DNA from: Mucilaginibacter sp. L196
Lineage (GTDB): Bacteria; Bacteroidota; Bacteroidia; Sphingobacteriales; Sphingobacteriaceae
Assembly (NCBI RefSeq): GCF_009765905.1
Contig: NZ_LMUO01000004.1
Span: 62,001-126,000 of the forward strand
Length of the DNA: 64,000 bases
Direction: 5' to 3'
The position numbers and the translations under genes are program-made. Position 1 is the first letter of the stretch. Each line of letters starts with the position of its first letter. The notes below the pieces were generated by a model. It saw nothing but the letters and a program-made list of their open reading frames with translations, did not search any database and was not told the DNA's origin. Below, piece by piece: positions 15,649-24,189 of this stretch.

Positions 15649-16983
15649 TTAGTTATTCACCGGGTTATCGCCAGTATGCAATGTCCCGTTTTTATATAAT
15701 GTAGGATCAACCTTTTTGGTATCGCCCTGGTAAACCCAAACAATGTTGCCAATGTATTTTACAAATGCATTGTTAATATCGTTTAAGGTGACTTTTTTAA
15801 CGTTGTCTATCAGCGTTAATGATTTCCTCCAATCGTTATGCAATACTTCATTGGCTACAATTGATGATGCCTGCGCGGCGTTAGTTTCGTTTTTATAGTA
15901 GAAACCGGTAAGGTAGGTTACCTTCATATCGGCCAGTTCAGCCGGTGTAAAGCCATTGTGCTTGGTGCTGTCAACAAGTTTATCAAATACGGCTATGTAT
16001 TTGTTAGGCTGTGTGGTTGATACGGAGAACTTAGCCACAGATATGGAACCTGAGCTAAACCATGCCTGCGGAGCATATGAAAGTCCATTATTGGTACGGA
16101 CATCAAGGAAATGCCTGTCGGCAAAAATGCGCATCGCTATTTGGAAAGCGTAATAATCAGGTGCGCTTACTTGTGGACCGCTGGTTACTCCCTCAACATA
16201 ATTTGTTGCCAACTCTTTCGATTCTGCGTTAAACGAATTATTGTAGGCCCTGAAGAAAGATTCCTTCATAGCATAAGCCGCACCTTTTTTAATTGTTGAA
16301 AGCAAACCTTTAACCTTACTTTCAATATCAGCCTGACTTATATCGCCCACAATAACAATAAACATGCGCGATTTTGTCAATATAGAATTGTAGTATGCCT
16401 TAGTTTCAGCCGCAGTAAGGCCATTGATGATATCGGGAGTTCCTTGTGGCTCTTTTGCATAATCTCTTCCGGCAAATGCTACTTGATTGGCCATTTTATC
16501 AATAGATGCATCCGGTTTCGATTCATTTGCACGCAGGGCGTTTATCGCATCCTGCTTAATGCGGGTAAATTCTGTTGTATCAAACTTCGGTTCGGTTATC
16601 GCCTCGGTATAAAGTGGCCAAACAGTATCAAAGTCAGGTTTTACACAGCTCATAGCAATAACCGCGTAATCCTTACCGGTATAAGCGTTTACAGATGCGC
16701 TAACTTTATCTAATGCATCTTTAAAACTATTTTTATCGTGTTTGACTGTACCGCATTCGGTTAAAGCGCGCATGGCCATTGCTTCGATACCCATTTTACT
16801 GGCAGGGTAAGTATCTACGCCGCCTCTTATTACTGTTTGTATCTCAATAATATTGTTACCGCTTGGCTGCACAATAACTTTTACGCCATCAACTGTGGTT
16901 TCGTAAGCCTTGGTTTGTGCCATTGCCGGCTTTATGCTTCCTATTGCTGAGGCGATCAGCAGGGTATATATGTATTTCTTCAT
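15649..16983 (-). CDS. M16 peptidase-like protein without zinc motif
   Basis: A 444-residue secreted protein (signal peptide to AMAQ, residue 23) with the two-domain M16 fold, recognisable from the 170-220 region (KAYYNSILTKSRMFIVIVGDIS) and its pairing with the next upstream gene. The HxxEH zinc site is absent: the equivalent position reads GVDTYPASKMGIEAMAMRAL. Such non-catalytic chains serve as the partner in heterodimeric M16B peptidases, where a flexible Gly-rich or Arg/Tyr region binds substrate. It starts 17 bases after the catalytic subunit gene, consistent with a 1:1 complex. Confidence 0.86.
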   Translation of the reverse strand: MKKYIYTLLIASAIGSIKPAMAQTKAYETTVDGVKVIVQPSGNNIIEIQTVIRGGVDTYPASKMGIEAMAMRALTECGTVKHDKNSFKDALDKVSASVNAYTGKDYAVIAMSCVKPDFDTVWPLYTEAITEPKFDTTEFTRIKQDAINALRANESKPDASIDKMANQVAFAGRDYAKEPQGTPDIINGLTAAETKAYYNSILTKSRMFIVIVGDISQADIESKVKGLLSTIKKGAAYAMKESFFRAYNNSFNAESKELATNYVEGVTSGPQVSAPDYYAFQIAMRIFADRHFLDVRTNNGLSYAPQAWFSSGSISVAKFSVSTTQPNKYIAVFDKLVDSTKHNGFTPAELADMKVTYLTGFYYKNETNAAQASSIVANEVLHNDWRKSLTLIDNVKKVTLNDINNAFVKYIGNIVWVYQGDTKKVDPTLYKNGTLHTGDNPVNN

Positions 16984-17000
16984 GTGTGATAAAGTTTAAA

Positions 17001-18380
17001 TTATTGTGCCGCGAAAAACGAAGCAGCGTTAACTGTTTTATTTAATTCGGGATTGATGATGATACCGCCAACAAATGGTTTACCTACAACATAGGTATCC
17101 AAATATCTTTTGATGTCTTCGCGGGTTACTTTCTGGTAATCGTCTGTATTATCAGTATAATAATTTAACGATGTGCTTGCCCACATATAGCTTAGCTGGC
17201 TTGGCAGAGATGATGGCTTTTCTTTAGCATACTCATCATTACGCAATAATATCGCCTTGGCATCTTTTAACTGCTCATCGGTATAATAATCTGCTTGGCC
17301 CCACATGTTTATTTGTTTGTTTAGCTCGTAATAGCATTCCTTAACCTTATTTGGGTTTGGCACAACGCTTATTGTAATAGGGCCAACATATCTGCTGGTT
17401 GAATAATCAACGCTTACGCTGCTCGCCAAACCTTTATCAACCAAAGCTTGTTGTAATTTTGATGAATTTAAACCTACAATAGTTGAGAATACATCGGCAG
17501 CAATGGTTGATGCTGAATCAGTTTCGTAGGATGGGCCTTGCCATACGTACATAACAAATGGCACTTGGGCTAAGCTTGATTCTTTTACAAACAGGTCTGT
17601 TTTTTCAATTGGTTTAAATTTCGGTATCGGGAATTTTGTTATTGGGTCGAAACCGCTGCTTTCCCAATCGCCAAATATTTTTTCGGCCATGGCGAAGGCC
17701 TGCTCGTGCTTAACGTCGCCACAAATAGTAAGCAAGCTATTATTAGGGAAATAATATTTATTTTTTATCACCATCATTTTTTCAGGTGTAGCGGTATTGA
17801 TGATCTCGTGGATACCAATCGGGTTTTTACGGGTAAACAGATCGCCCCAAACCTTTTTATTAACTGCTATGTATAACTGTGCAAACGGATTGCTCTCCAT
17901 ACGCTGAAATTCGCCATCAACCACTACCCTTTCCTTCTTCATGTCCTCAACACGATATATTGGAAAACGGATAGCAGCATTCAAGAACTTTAAGCCCTGA
18001 TAAAGGCTATCAGTATCAAACGTAAAAAAGTAATTTACACGTTCATTTCCGGTAGTACCGTTCCATATAGCGCCTAACTCCTGTGTGCGTTTTAAAAATT
18101 GTGCCTGGGTAGGATAATCCTTATTTGCTTTAAAAAACATATGCTCAAATAAGTGCGAAAGGCCATTGTACACCGAATCTTCAGTAAACGCCCCATTCTT
18201 CACTGCTATCTCTACGGTTGCCAGAGGTACTTTGCTATTTTCTATTACAACTACCTGTAAACCGTTTGGCAGCTTTTTGTAGTAATAGCCGGCGGGCAGT
18301 CGTAACTGGGCAAATGAACCGGCCGCAATAAACAGCAAAGCCATACTTAAAGTAATGCTTTTAATAAGTTTTGAGGTCAT
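17001..18380 (-). CDS. M16 family zinc metallopeptidase, catalytic chain
   Basis: A 459-residue periplasmic peptidase with signal peptide (to SFAQ, residue 25). The inverted zinc motif HLFEH is at 76-80, with Glu79 as base, and the third ligand is Glu157 in VVVDGEFQR, 78 residues on. The C-terminal half has the second M16 domain. Together with the non-catalytic chain downstream it should form a clamshell peptidase that degrades peptides in the periplasm. It is the first gene of the M16 operon; no clear full promoter was found. Confidence 0.92.
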   Translation of the reverse strand: MTSKLIKSITLSMALLFIAAGSFAQLRLPAGYYYKKLPNGLQVVVIENSKVPLATVEIAVKNGAFTEDSVYNGLSHLFEHMFFKANKDYPTQAQFLKRTQELGAIWNGTTGNERVNYFFTFDTDSLYQGLKFLNAAIRFPIYRVEDMKKERVVVDGEFQRMESNPFAQLYIAVNKKVWGDLFTRKNPIGIHEIINTATPEKMMVIKNKYYFPNNSLLTICGDVKHEQAFAMAEKIFGDWESSGFDPITKFPIPKFKPIEKTDLFVKESSLAQVPFVMYVWQGPSYETDSASTIAADVFSTIVGLNSSKLQQALVDKGLASSVSVDYSTSRYVGPITISVVPNPNKVKECYYELNKQINMWGQADYYTDEQLKDAKAILLRNDEYAKEKPSSLPSQLSYMWASTSLNYYTDNTDDYQKVTREDIKRYLDTYVVGKPFVGGIIINPELNKTVNAASFFAAQ

Positions 18381-18491
18381 ATAAAGTAAGATTTAGTTTT
18401 AGTTTGATAAATATATCAGTAATTATTAAAATGAGGATGGAATTAACATCTTTTAAGACTCAAGGTAAGCAAATGTGTTACAATTGCTGTA

Positions 18492-18531
18492 AAATAAAAA
18501 GGGCAACCGTAATTAAACGATCGCCCTTTCT
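18492..18531 (-). terminator. terminator after the OsmC gene
   Basis: On the minus strand AAAGGGCGATCG and CGGTTGCCCTTT form a stem around TTTAATTA, followed by TTTATTTT. It is 17 bases past the OsmC stop. Confidence 0.75.
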
Positions 18532-18547
18532 GTAAAATTTGATATTA

Positions 18548-18967
18548 TTATTTATATTGAATATCTAAAGTAATTGGAACGCTTAAGGCTTTCGATATAA
18601 TGCAATTGGCTTTAGCGCCTTCGGCAATTTCTTTAAATTTAGCTTCAGATACACCATCGATAGCAGAACCGACTAATGACAAATGGATACCGGTGATGCT
18701 TAATGCCTGCATGTCCAGATCTAAAACTGCTTCGGTATTTAAATCACCCGGTGTAAAACCAGCCTGGGTTAAAGCCGCGCCAACTGCCATGGTAAAGCAA
18801 CCTGCATGCGCTGCGGCAATCAGTTCTTCAGGGTTGGTACCAATACCATCTGCGAAACGGGTTTTAAATGAAAATTGGGTATTGTTAAGAATGGTGCTTT
18901 GGGTGGTTATTTCGCCTTTACCATCCATTAAATTTCCATTCCAATGTGCTTTTGCTGTGCGTTTCAT
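18548..18967 (-). CDS. OsmC family peroxiredoxin
   Basis: A 139-residue cytosolic protein of the OsmC subfamily. The two redox Cys lie in AAHAGCFTMAVGAAL (about residue 56) and EGAKANCIISKAL (about 121), the pair that reduces organic hydroperoxides. Length and the N-terminus MKRTAKAHWNGNLMDGKGEIT fit OsmC rather than the longer YhfA type. It is monocistronic with its own terminator. Confidence 0.93.
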   Translation of the reverse strand: MKRTAKAHWNGNLMDGKGEITTQSTILNNTQFSFKTRFADGIGTNPEELIAAAHAGCFTMAVGAALTQAGFTPGDLNTEAVLDLDMQALSITGIHLSLVGSAIDGVSEAKFKEIAEGAKANCIISKALSVPITLDIQYK

Positions 18968-19071
18968 ATTAGTGTTTTTTTAGTTTTTGTTGATGTAAAA
19001 TTACGTTTTTGTTTGATAGTTGTATATCAATAATATCTATGTGATATAGCTTATTTATGCTTACATAGACT

Positions 19072-19207
19072 ACTCACCCGACTACGCTGCGCTGGTCACC
19101 CTCTCTACGCCTGCGGCGCAAAGAGGGGAATAAAAATCTTTTTGCCCTCTTTGTCGTACCGCGAAAGAGAGGGCAGGTTGAGCGGCTAAGCGAAAACCGG
19201 GTGAGTC
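19072..19207. repeat. composite palindromic repeat, copy 2 (136 bp, inverted)
   Basis: Read on the minus strand it is nearly the same as copy 1 at 12854-12991: GACTCACCCGGTTTTCGC, then GCCGCTCAACCTGCC, and the same two inner hairpins. The 327-base gap between the OsmC and OYE genes is mostly this element and the fragment that follows. Confidence 0.8.
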
Positions 19208-19229
19208 GATACGTATACATGGTGAAGTT

Positions 19230-19284
19230 GACTCATCGACTATACTTCGCTTAATCTCTCTCTACGTCTTCGACGCAAAGAGGG
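19230..19284. repeat. decayed fragment of the same palindromic repeat
   Basis: GACTCATCGACTATACTTCGC then CTCTCTCTACGTCTTCGACGCAAAGAGGG resemble the right-hand part of copy 2 with many changes. It directly follows copy 2, so this looks like an array of a good and a decayed unit. Confidence 0.55.
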
Positions 19285-19294
19285 AATTAGCCCT

Positions 19295-20374
19295 TTATTT
19301 TTCTTTATGCCATTTAGCACGTTCGTATTGTACCGGCCATTTAACCTCGTGGTTAAGCTCATGTGCCGCGCGTAACGGGAAATATGGATCGCGTAGGAAT
19401 TCCCTGGCAATAACTATCATATCGGCGTGGCCATTCCGGATGATGCTATCTGCCTGTAAGGGTTCGGTAATCATTCCTACCGCACCGGTTAATATACCAG
19501 CTTCCTTACGCACCTGCTCTGAAAACGGGACCTGGTAACCCGGCCCAACCGGAATTTTAGCTGTTGCTACGTTTCCACCTGTTGAGCAATCGATCAAATC
19601 AACACCTTTAGTTTTTAAAACCTTAGCCAATGCAGCAGAATCATCGCCGGTCCATCCACCTTCTGTCCAATCGGTTGCGGAGATCCTTACAAACAACGGC
19701 AAATCTTCGGGCCAAACCTCCTGAACTGATGCGATAACCTCCAACAACAACCGAATACGATTTTCAAATGATCCGCCATATTCATCGGTACGTTGGTTGC
19801 TTAAGGGCGAAAGAAATTCATGCAATAAATAGCCATGCGCGCCATGCAGTTCGATTACTTTAAAACCTACTTTAATTGCCCGTGCAGCTGCTGCCTTAAA
19901 ATCGGCTTTTACTTTTTCAATACCTGCTTTATCCAGTTCTAACGGAGCATCTTCACTATCTATAAATGCAATTGCACTTGGGCCTACTGATTTCCATCCG
20001 CCCGGCTGGTCGGCTTTTATTTGCTTGCCACCATCCCATGGTGCCTGATGACTGGCTTTACGGCCAGCATGTGCTAGTTGCGTTCCGGCTATAGCACCAT
20101 GGGCATGTATAAAATCTGTAATTTGCTTAAGCTTTTCAATATGCTCGTCTTTGTAAATTCCTAAATCCGAAGCTGTAATACGGCCCTCCGGGGATACAGC
20201 TGTGGCTTCAGTAATGATTAATCCTGCGCCACCAACCGCCCTGCTACCCAAATGGACTAAATGCCAATCGTTGGCAAAACCGTCTTCGCTGGAGTATTCA
20301 CACATCGGCGATACGACAATGCGGTTTTTAAATTCGATGCTTTTTATTTTTAAAGGGGAAAACAAATGTGCCAT
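19295..20374 (-). CDS. NADH:flavin oxidoreductase (Old Yellow Enzyme, YqjM-type)
   Basis: A 359-residue FMN enzyme with a TIM-barrel. Start MAHLFSPLKIKSIEFKNRIVVSPMCEYS: the PMCEYS Cys is the hallmark of the thermophilic-like YqjM class. The His pair is HGAHGYLLHEFLSP near residue 175. An ATG 33 bases upstream would add an unrelated MLLFIFVQKEY, so 20374 is preferred. It reduces activated C=C bonds with NAD(P)H. A dienelactone hydrolase gene is divergent. Confidence 0.93.
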   Translation of the reverse strand: MAHLFSPLKIKSIEFKNRIVVSPMCEYSSEDGFANDWHLVHLGSRAVGGAGLIITEATAVSPEGRITASDLGIYKDEHIEKLKQITDFIHAHGAIAGTQLAHAGRKASHQAPWDGGKQIKADQPGGWKSVGPSAIAFIDSEDAPLELDKAGIEKVKADFKAAAARAIKVGFKVIELHGAHGYLLHEFLSPLSNQRTDEYGGSFENRIRLLLEVIASVQEVWPEDLPLFVRISATDWTEGGWTGDDSAALAKVLKTKGVDLIDCSTGGNVATAKIPVGPGYQVPFSEQVRKEAGILTGAVGMITEPLQADSIIRNGHADMIVIAREFLRDPYFPLRAAHELNHEVKWPVQYERAKWHKEK

Positions 20375-20477
20375 ATATTCTTTTTGTACAAATATGAAGA
20401 GTAACATCTACTGTAATCTCACCGCTTTGTAAATTGTATTTTACAAAGCAGCGCCCGATGATAAATGTATAAACCCA

Positions 20478-20485
20478 TATATTTG
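20478..20485 (+). promoter_or_regulatory. candidate -7 box of the dienelactone hydrolase gene
   Basis: TATATTTG, a perfect TAnnTTTG, is 20 bases upstream of the ATG at 20506. No TTTG is seen at the -33 position. Confidence 0.45.
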
Positions 20486-20505
20486 TTTTATACACACACT
20501 ACAAT

Positions 20506-21213
20506 ATGACAAACAAACAAAACTATGTTGACCTGGCTATAAGTGATGGCTCGGAAATGGCAGCTTACATCGCGCTACCCGAAAATTTGCAAGCCGGTAC
20601 ACCTGCCATTATTTTAATACAGGAAGCTTTTGGTGTAAACCACCATATACGTAACGTAGCCGATCATTTTGCTAAAGATGGTTACGTGGTGATAGCACCG
20701 GAGATATTCCATCGCAGCGCTCCAAAATATTTTGAAGGTCCTTATGATAACTTTCAGGCTGTTATGCCTCATTATTCGGCGATAACAAATGAAGGCCTTG
20801 GGGCTGATCTTAAAGCATGCTACGAATGGCTAACCAAACAAGGCAGCGTTGATACCGGCAGGGTATTTAGCATTGGATATTGCTTAGGCGGCAGGGTATC
20901 ATTTTTAGCTAACGCGGTATTGCCATTAAAAGCAGCAGTATCTTATTACGGTGGCGGTATCGAGCAAATTGCCGATAAAGCAAAAGATCTGCACGGCAGG
21001 CATTTATTCTTCTGGGGTGGAAAGGATACCCACATCCCGGATGAAACCATCAACAAAACCTTAAAAGCTTTAGATGAAGCCGGTAAGGATTACATCAACG
21101 TAAAAATATCATTTGTAGGCCATGCATTCAGTTGTGATGAAAGACCTTCGTACAACGAAATGGCTTCGAAAGACGCGTTGGCACTTACTTTAGCTTTTAT
21201 GAAGAACAGCTAA
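20506..21213 (+). CDS. dienelactone hydrolase family protein
   Basis: A 235-residue alpha/beta hydrolase. The nucleophile Cys is in GYCLGGRVSF (near residue 126), the acid Asp near DTHIPDE (about 177), and His in GHAFSCDERPSY (near 206). Using Cys instead of Ser is typical of dienelactone hydrolases, which open lactone rings in aromatic breakdown, but no other such pathway gene is near, so the substrate is open. It may share its divergent upstream region with the OYE gene. Confidence 0.9.
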   Translation: MTNKQNYVDLAISDGSEMAAYIALPENLQAGTPAIILIQEAFGVNHHIRNVADHFAKDGYVVIAPEIFHRSAPKYFEGPYDNFQAVMPHYSAITNEGLGADLKACYEWLTKQGSVDTGRVFSIGYCLGGRVSFLANAVLPLKAAVSYYGGGIEQIADKAKDLHGRHLFFWGGKDTHIPDETINKTLKALDEAGKDYINVKISFVGHAFSCDERPSYNEMASKDALALTLAFMKNS

Positions 21214-21218
21214 AGAGT

Positions 21219-21293
21219 AGAATCAAGATGTAAGAGTCAAGATAGGGGCATTAATCCGCATGCCTTGGCTCTTGATTCTTAACTCTTGATTCT
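21219..21293. repeat. imperfect inverted repeat after the hydrolase gene
   Basis: Left arm AGAATCAAGATGTAAGAGTC (21219-21238) pairs with the right arm ending TCTTGATTCT (21267-21293) with few mismatches; each arm also repeats the motif TCAAGA. No T run follows, so a simple terminator is less likely than a processing or dispersed repeat hairpin. Confidence 0.55.
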
Positions 21294-21329
21294 AAACTTC
21301 TATATTTACTAATAACAAAACTGCTGAAT

Positions 21330-22538
21330 ATGACATCGTACACCACCTTAATCATATTAAGCGGACTGGTAATATTTTCCTATCTGTTTGATCTGATTAG
21401 CGGGAAAACAAAAATCCCCTCAGTTATTTTATTGATGTGCCTGGGTATTGGCATAAAACAGATATTGGATTATTTCAGTTTTACTGCGCTAAATTTCACC
21501 AATATTTTACCCACACTGGGTACACTCGGGCTTGTGCTTATTGTTTTTGAAGGGGCGCTTGAGCTGAGGTATAGTAAGGATAAAAACAGTGTTATTAAAA
21601 AGTCGTTTTTTTCGGCATTAATTATTTTGCTGGTTACCTCATTGGTTGTTACCTTAATCATCCAATACATTAGCGGGCAAGACTTTTACCGTTGCTTTAT
21701 AAACTCAATCCCGTTTTGTGTGATCAGCTCGGCGGTAGCCATACCGGCGGCGGCCAATATGAGTAAGGCGAAAAGAGAATTCATTGTTTATGAATCATCT
21801 TTTTCCGACATCCTTACCGTTGTGTTATTCAACTTTATGGTGAACAACAGACAAATCAGTTTTTCATCATTCACTAAGCTAGGTGCCGAGTTAGGTGTAA
21901 TTTCCGTGGTGGTGATTTGCTCCTGCCTATTATTGCTTTACCTCATTGGTAGGTTAACACACCATGTAAAATCGTTCCTTGTAATATCCATATTGATATT
22001 GGTTTATTCAATCGGGCAGATGTTCCACCTGTCATCACTTATAATAGTTTTAGCACTGGGCTTATTCCTTAATAATGCCAGCCAGATCAAACTTCCGATC
22101 TTCAGAAAATACTTTATCTACCCCAAATTAAGGTATGATATTAAACAGCTATTTCAGCTATCAGCAGAAAGCGCGTTTTTAATGCGGACGTTCTTTTTTA
22201 TCATGTTTGGTTACACCATGGACATTTACCAGCTGCAAAACTGGTCGGTTTTGGTTTCGGGCGCTACGATGTTAGTTGGGATATACCTGGTGCGGTTTCT
22301 TTATATCAAACTGGTATCAAAAACAGATCTTATGCCTGAGCTGGTATTAATACCGCGCGGATTAATAAGCGTGTTGTTATTTTACAGCCTCCCGGCTGAA
22401 CTAAAAATTAAAGGAATTGAAACAGGTTTACTTTTTGTGGTAATATTAGGCACCAGCTTAATACTGAGTTTAGGTTTACTAATTACCAAACGACAAGGAT
22501 TAAGCACCCAGCAGGGTAACACTGATTTTGAAAGTTAG
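21330..22538 (+). CDS. cation:proton antiporter (CPA family)
   Basis: A 402-residue integral membrane protein with about 11-12 segments in the Na+/H+ exchanger arrangement. Conserved features are the GLVLIVFEGALELRYSKD region (residues 66-83), the SSAVAIPAAANMSK unwound helix (131-144), and ESSFSDILTVVLFNFMV (151-167) with the ion-binding acidic residue Asp157. It lacks the C-terminal TrkA-N domain of KefB-like proteins. It should exchange Na+ or K+ for H+ across the inner membrane. It stands alone. Confidence 0.85.
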   Translation: MTSYTTLIILSGLVIFSYLFDLISGKTKIPSVILLMCLGIGIKQILDYFSFTALNFTNILPTLGTLGLVLIVFEGALELRYSKDKNSVIKKSFFSALIILLVTSLVVTLIIQYISGQDFYRCFINSIPFCVISSAVAIPAAANMSKAKREFIVYESSFSDILTVVLFNFMVNNRQISFSSFTKLGAELGVISVVVICSCLLLLYLIGRLTHHVKSFLVISILILVYSIGQMFHLSSLIIVLALGLFLNNASQIKLPIFRKYFIYPKLRYDIKQLFQLSAESAFLMRTFFFIMFGYTMDIYQLQNWSVLVSGATMLVGIYLVRFLYIKLVSKTDLMPELVLIPRGLISVLLFYSLPAELKIKGIETGLLFVVILGTSLILSLGLLITKRQGLSTQQGNTDFES

Positions 22539-22867
22539 TTTGAGTTTCTTCTCAGAAGCTGTTTAAAATGATTTATGTTGTTTTTATATAAACACAAAAC
22601 ACCATGTCATTGCGAGGAGGAACGACGAAGCAAACTCGTAGCATGCAAGTGAACGCGACGAGTTTGCTTCGCCGCACAAGCTCTTCGTGGCCCTGCTCGC
22701 AATGACATGGTGGAGATGTGATTGCTTCCTCCTTACAGCAATGACAGATAGTTTTATTATTTTAAACTTCTTGTAAGATTGAGATAATCTAATGCTTCCG
22801 GAACATTAAAATAATGGAACGCGTTCAATATTTTAATAGTATTCAAGCCTTAATTTCATAGGATGAT
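22539..22867. other. intergenic region with REP-like element
   Basis: 329 bases between the antiporter and the zinc-ribbon gene. They hold the REP-like element at 22600-22712 and a partial echo (attgcttcctccttacagcaatgacag, 22721-22747). No coding ORF is convincing. Confidence 0.7.
22600..22712. repeat. REP-like nested palindrome, copy 1
   Basis: Outer arms CACCATGTCATTGCGAG (22600-22616) and its exact complement (22696-22712), 17 bp. Inner arms CGAAGCAAACTCGT (22626-22639) and complement (22658-22671), 14 bp. This is the GTCATTGCGAGG-type element seen in many Bacteroidota genomes. A second copy is at 29354-29491. Confidence 0.85.
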
Positions 22868-23236
22868 TTATTCTGATTTGTCTTCCCGTTTAACCAATAG
22901 CAGATCATCACCGTCCAACGGTAAGTAACCATATTCATAGCAAAAATGGTATCGTTTATCATTTTTGGTTTGGTAGATGCTGGTAAAATAATCAAAGTCG
23001 AAACCTTTAACCAACATCTTTTCGCGAGTAGTTCTTGTTTTGCCGGATGGATTAAGCTCCTCCATTATACGGCGGTTACGGCGTAATATGTTGTTGATAT
23101 TACGTATTAAATTATAACTGCTGCTATTGAGCTGGTTGTTATAATTATTACGGCACATATCATTACAAAACTTCTTATCTGCCCGGCCGTGTATCACTTC
23201 GCCGCAATCCAAACAGTGTTTTTCGGTATTCATCAT
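22868..23236 (-). CDS. zinc-ribbon hypothetical protein, 122 aa
   Basis: A small protein with an N-terminal Cys4 zinc ribbon: CLDC at 8-11 and CNDMC at 24-28, as in DUF2116/YacG-like ribbons. The remainder is basic and helical (LIRNINNILRRNRRIMEEL) then ends in an aromatic-rich beta segment. It could start at either of two adjacent ATG codons (23236 or 23233). It is divergent from ssb, 143 bases away. The Zn ribbon with a basic helix suggests nucleic-acid or protein contact, but the function is unknown. Confidence 0.82.
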   Translation of the reverse strand: MMNTEKHCLDCGEVIHGRADKKFCNDMCRNNYNNQLNSSSYNLIRNINNILRRNRRIMEELNPSGKTRTTREKMLVKGFDFDYFTSIYQTKNDKRYHFCYEYGYLPLDGDDLLLVKREDKSE

Positions 23237-23379
23237 GCTAATATATGAAATTCATTATCCATTTGCAAACGCTTGCAAATGGAAATTGTCGATTATAAGC
23301 ACTTAGCAACCGACTAATTTTCACCATCACCCTCACCTTTGTATCAAGCAATAACAAACGATAAATAAAAATTAGCAAT

Positions 23380-23718
23380 ATGAATACATTAAGAAACAGT
23401 GTACGCCTTGTAGGTCACCTAGGTATGGACCCTGATGTGAAAAACTTTGATAACAACAAGAAACTAACCCGCCTATCTATAGCTATTAACGAGAGCTACA
23501 AAAATGATAAAGGCGAAAAAGTGGTTGATACGCAATGGCACTCGCTGGCATTTTGGGGTGTACAAGCCAAGCTTGCCGAAGATTATTTGAAAAAAGGCGA
23601 TGAGGTAGCTATTGAAGGCAAATTAGCCACCCGCAATTATACCGACAAAGACGGTAATAAACGCTATGTAACTGAAGTTGTGGTGAACGAGTTTTTAAAG
23701 ATGAACAAACAAGCCTAA
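23380..23718 (+). CDS. ssb: single-stranded DNA-binding protein (short form)
   Basis: A 112-residue OB-fold protein: MNTLRNSVRLVGHLGMDPDVK, then the aromatic strand WHSLAFWG and GDEVAIEGKLATRNYTDKDG. It lacks the long Gly/Pro tail with terminal acidic DDDIPF found in the housekeeping SSB, so it is probably an accessory copy, as is common in Bacteroidota. It binds ssDNA in replication, repair or natural transformation. Monocistronic with a terminator. Confidence 0.93.
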   Translation: MNTLRNSVRLVGHLGMDPDVKNFDNNKKLTRLSIAINESYKNDKGEKVVDTQWHSLAFWGVQAKLAEDYLKKGDEVAIEGKLATRNYTDKDGNKRYVTEVVVNEFLKMNKQA

Positions 23719-23741
23719 ATATTTATACCTATCCTTATCAC

Positions 23742-23777
23742 AAACAGGGGGGCGCGTAAGCGTTCTTCTGTTTTTTT
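23742..23777 (+). terminator. terminator after ssb
   Basis: AACAG/CTGTT and CGC/GCG pair around GTAA with G-U pairs between, and the stem runs into TTTTTTT. It starts about 25 bases after the ssb stop. Confidence 0.7.
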
Positions 23778-23845
23778 GCGTTGAGCGCATAAAACCTTAA
23801 CCACTCTTTTTGAAGAGCTACAAAAAACATTATTCTTTCTGAGTT

Positions 23846-23944
23846 TTAGTCAAGCAATTTCTTACCGCGTAAAACTAATGTTCTGATGATCATAAACACC
23901 GGAGCCGCTACCAATAGTGCTTCGATAATAAATGTGCTGTTCAT
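23846..23944 (-). CDS. possible 32-aa single-pass membrane peptide
   Basis: An ATG at 23944 opens a frame of 32 residues: start MNSTFIIEALLVAAPVFMII, then a basic end RTLVLRGKKLLD and a TAA stop. It is one hydrophobic helix of about 18 residues followed by a positive cluster, which would put the C-terminus in the cytoplasm. It lies in a 471-base gap with no other gene. No strong ribosome site is seen, but this phylum rarely has one. I recognise no family. Confidence 0.4.
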   Translation of the reverse strand: MNSTFIIEALLVAAPVFMIIRTLVLRGKKLLD

Positions 23945-24189
23945 GGCTTAAAAATTAATATAAATTGCAATTGTGATGTATTATATATACCAAATATTAT
24001 TCCTGTTTTATAATATACGGTAACGCAATAGCATATAGACTTATTTATTAAACCAATGAATATAATGAACGAAATACGTATATATTATTCCCCAAAAAGA
24101 GAAACATTATATACGTTATGAGAAATAAAATCTACACAAATAATGGATTTTATAGACCACTAGCTCTAAAAAGCTAAAAGTTTAGCAAA

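Noticed and set aside
24058-24177. Two short overlapping frames (21 and 19 residues) before the SDR gene
   Set aside because: Too short, AT-driven, no hydrophobic or conserved pattern; the ATGA overlap is likely chance.
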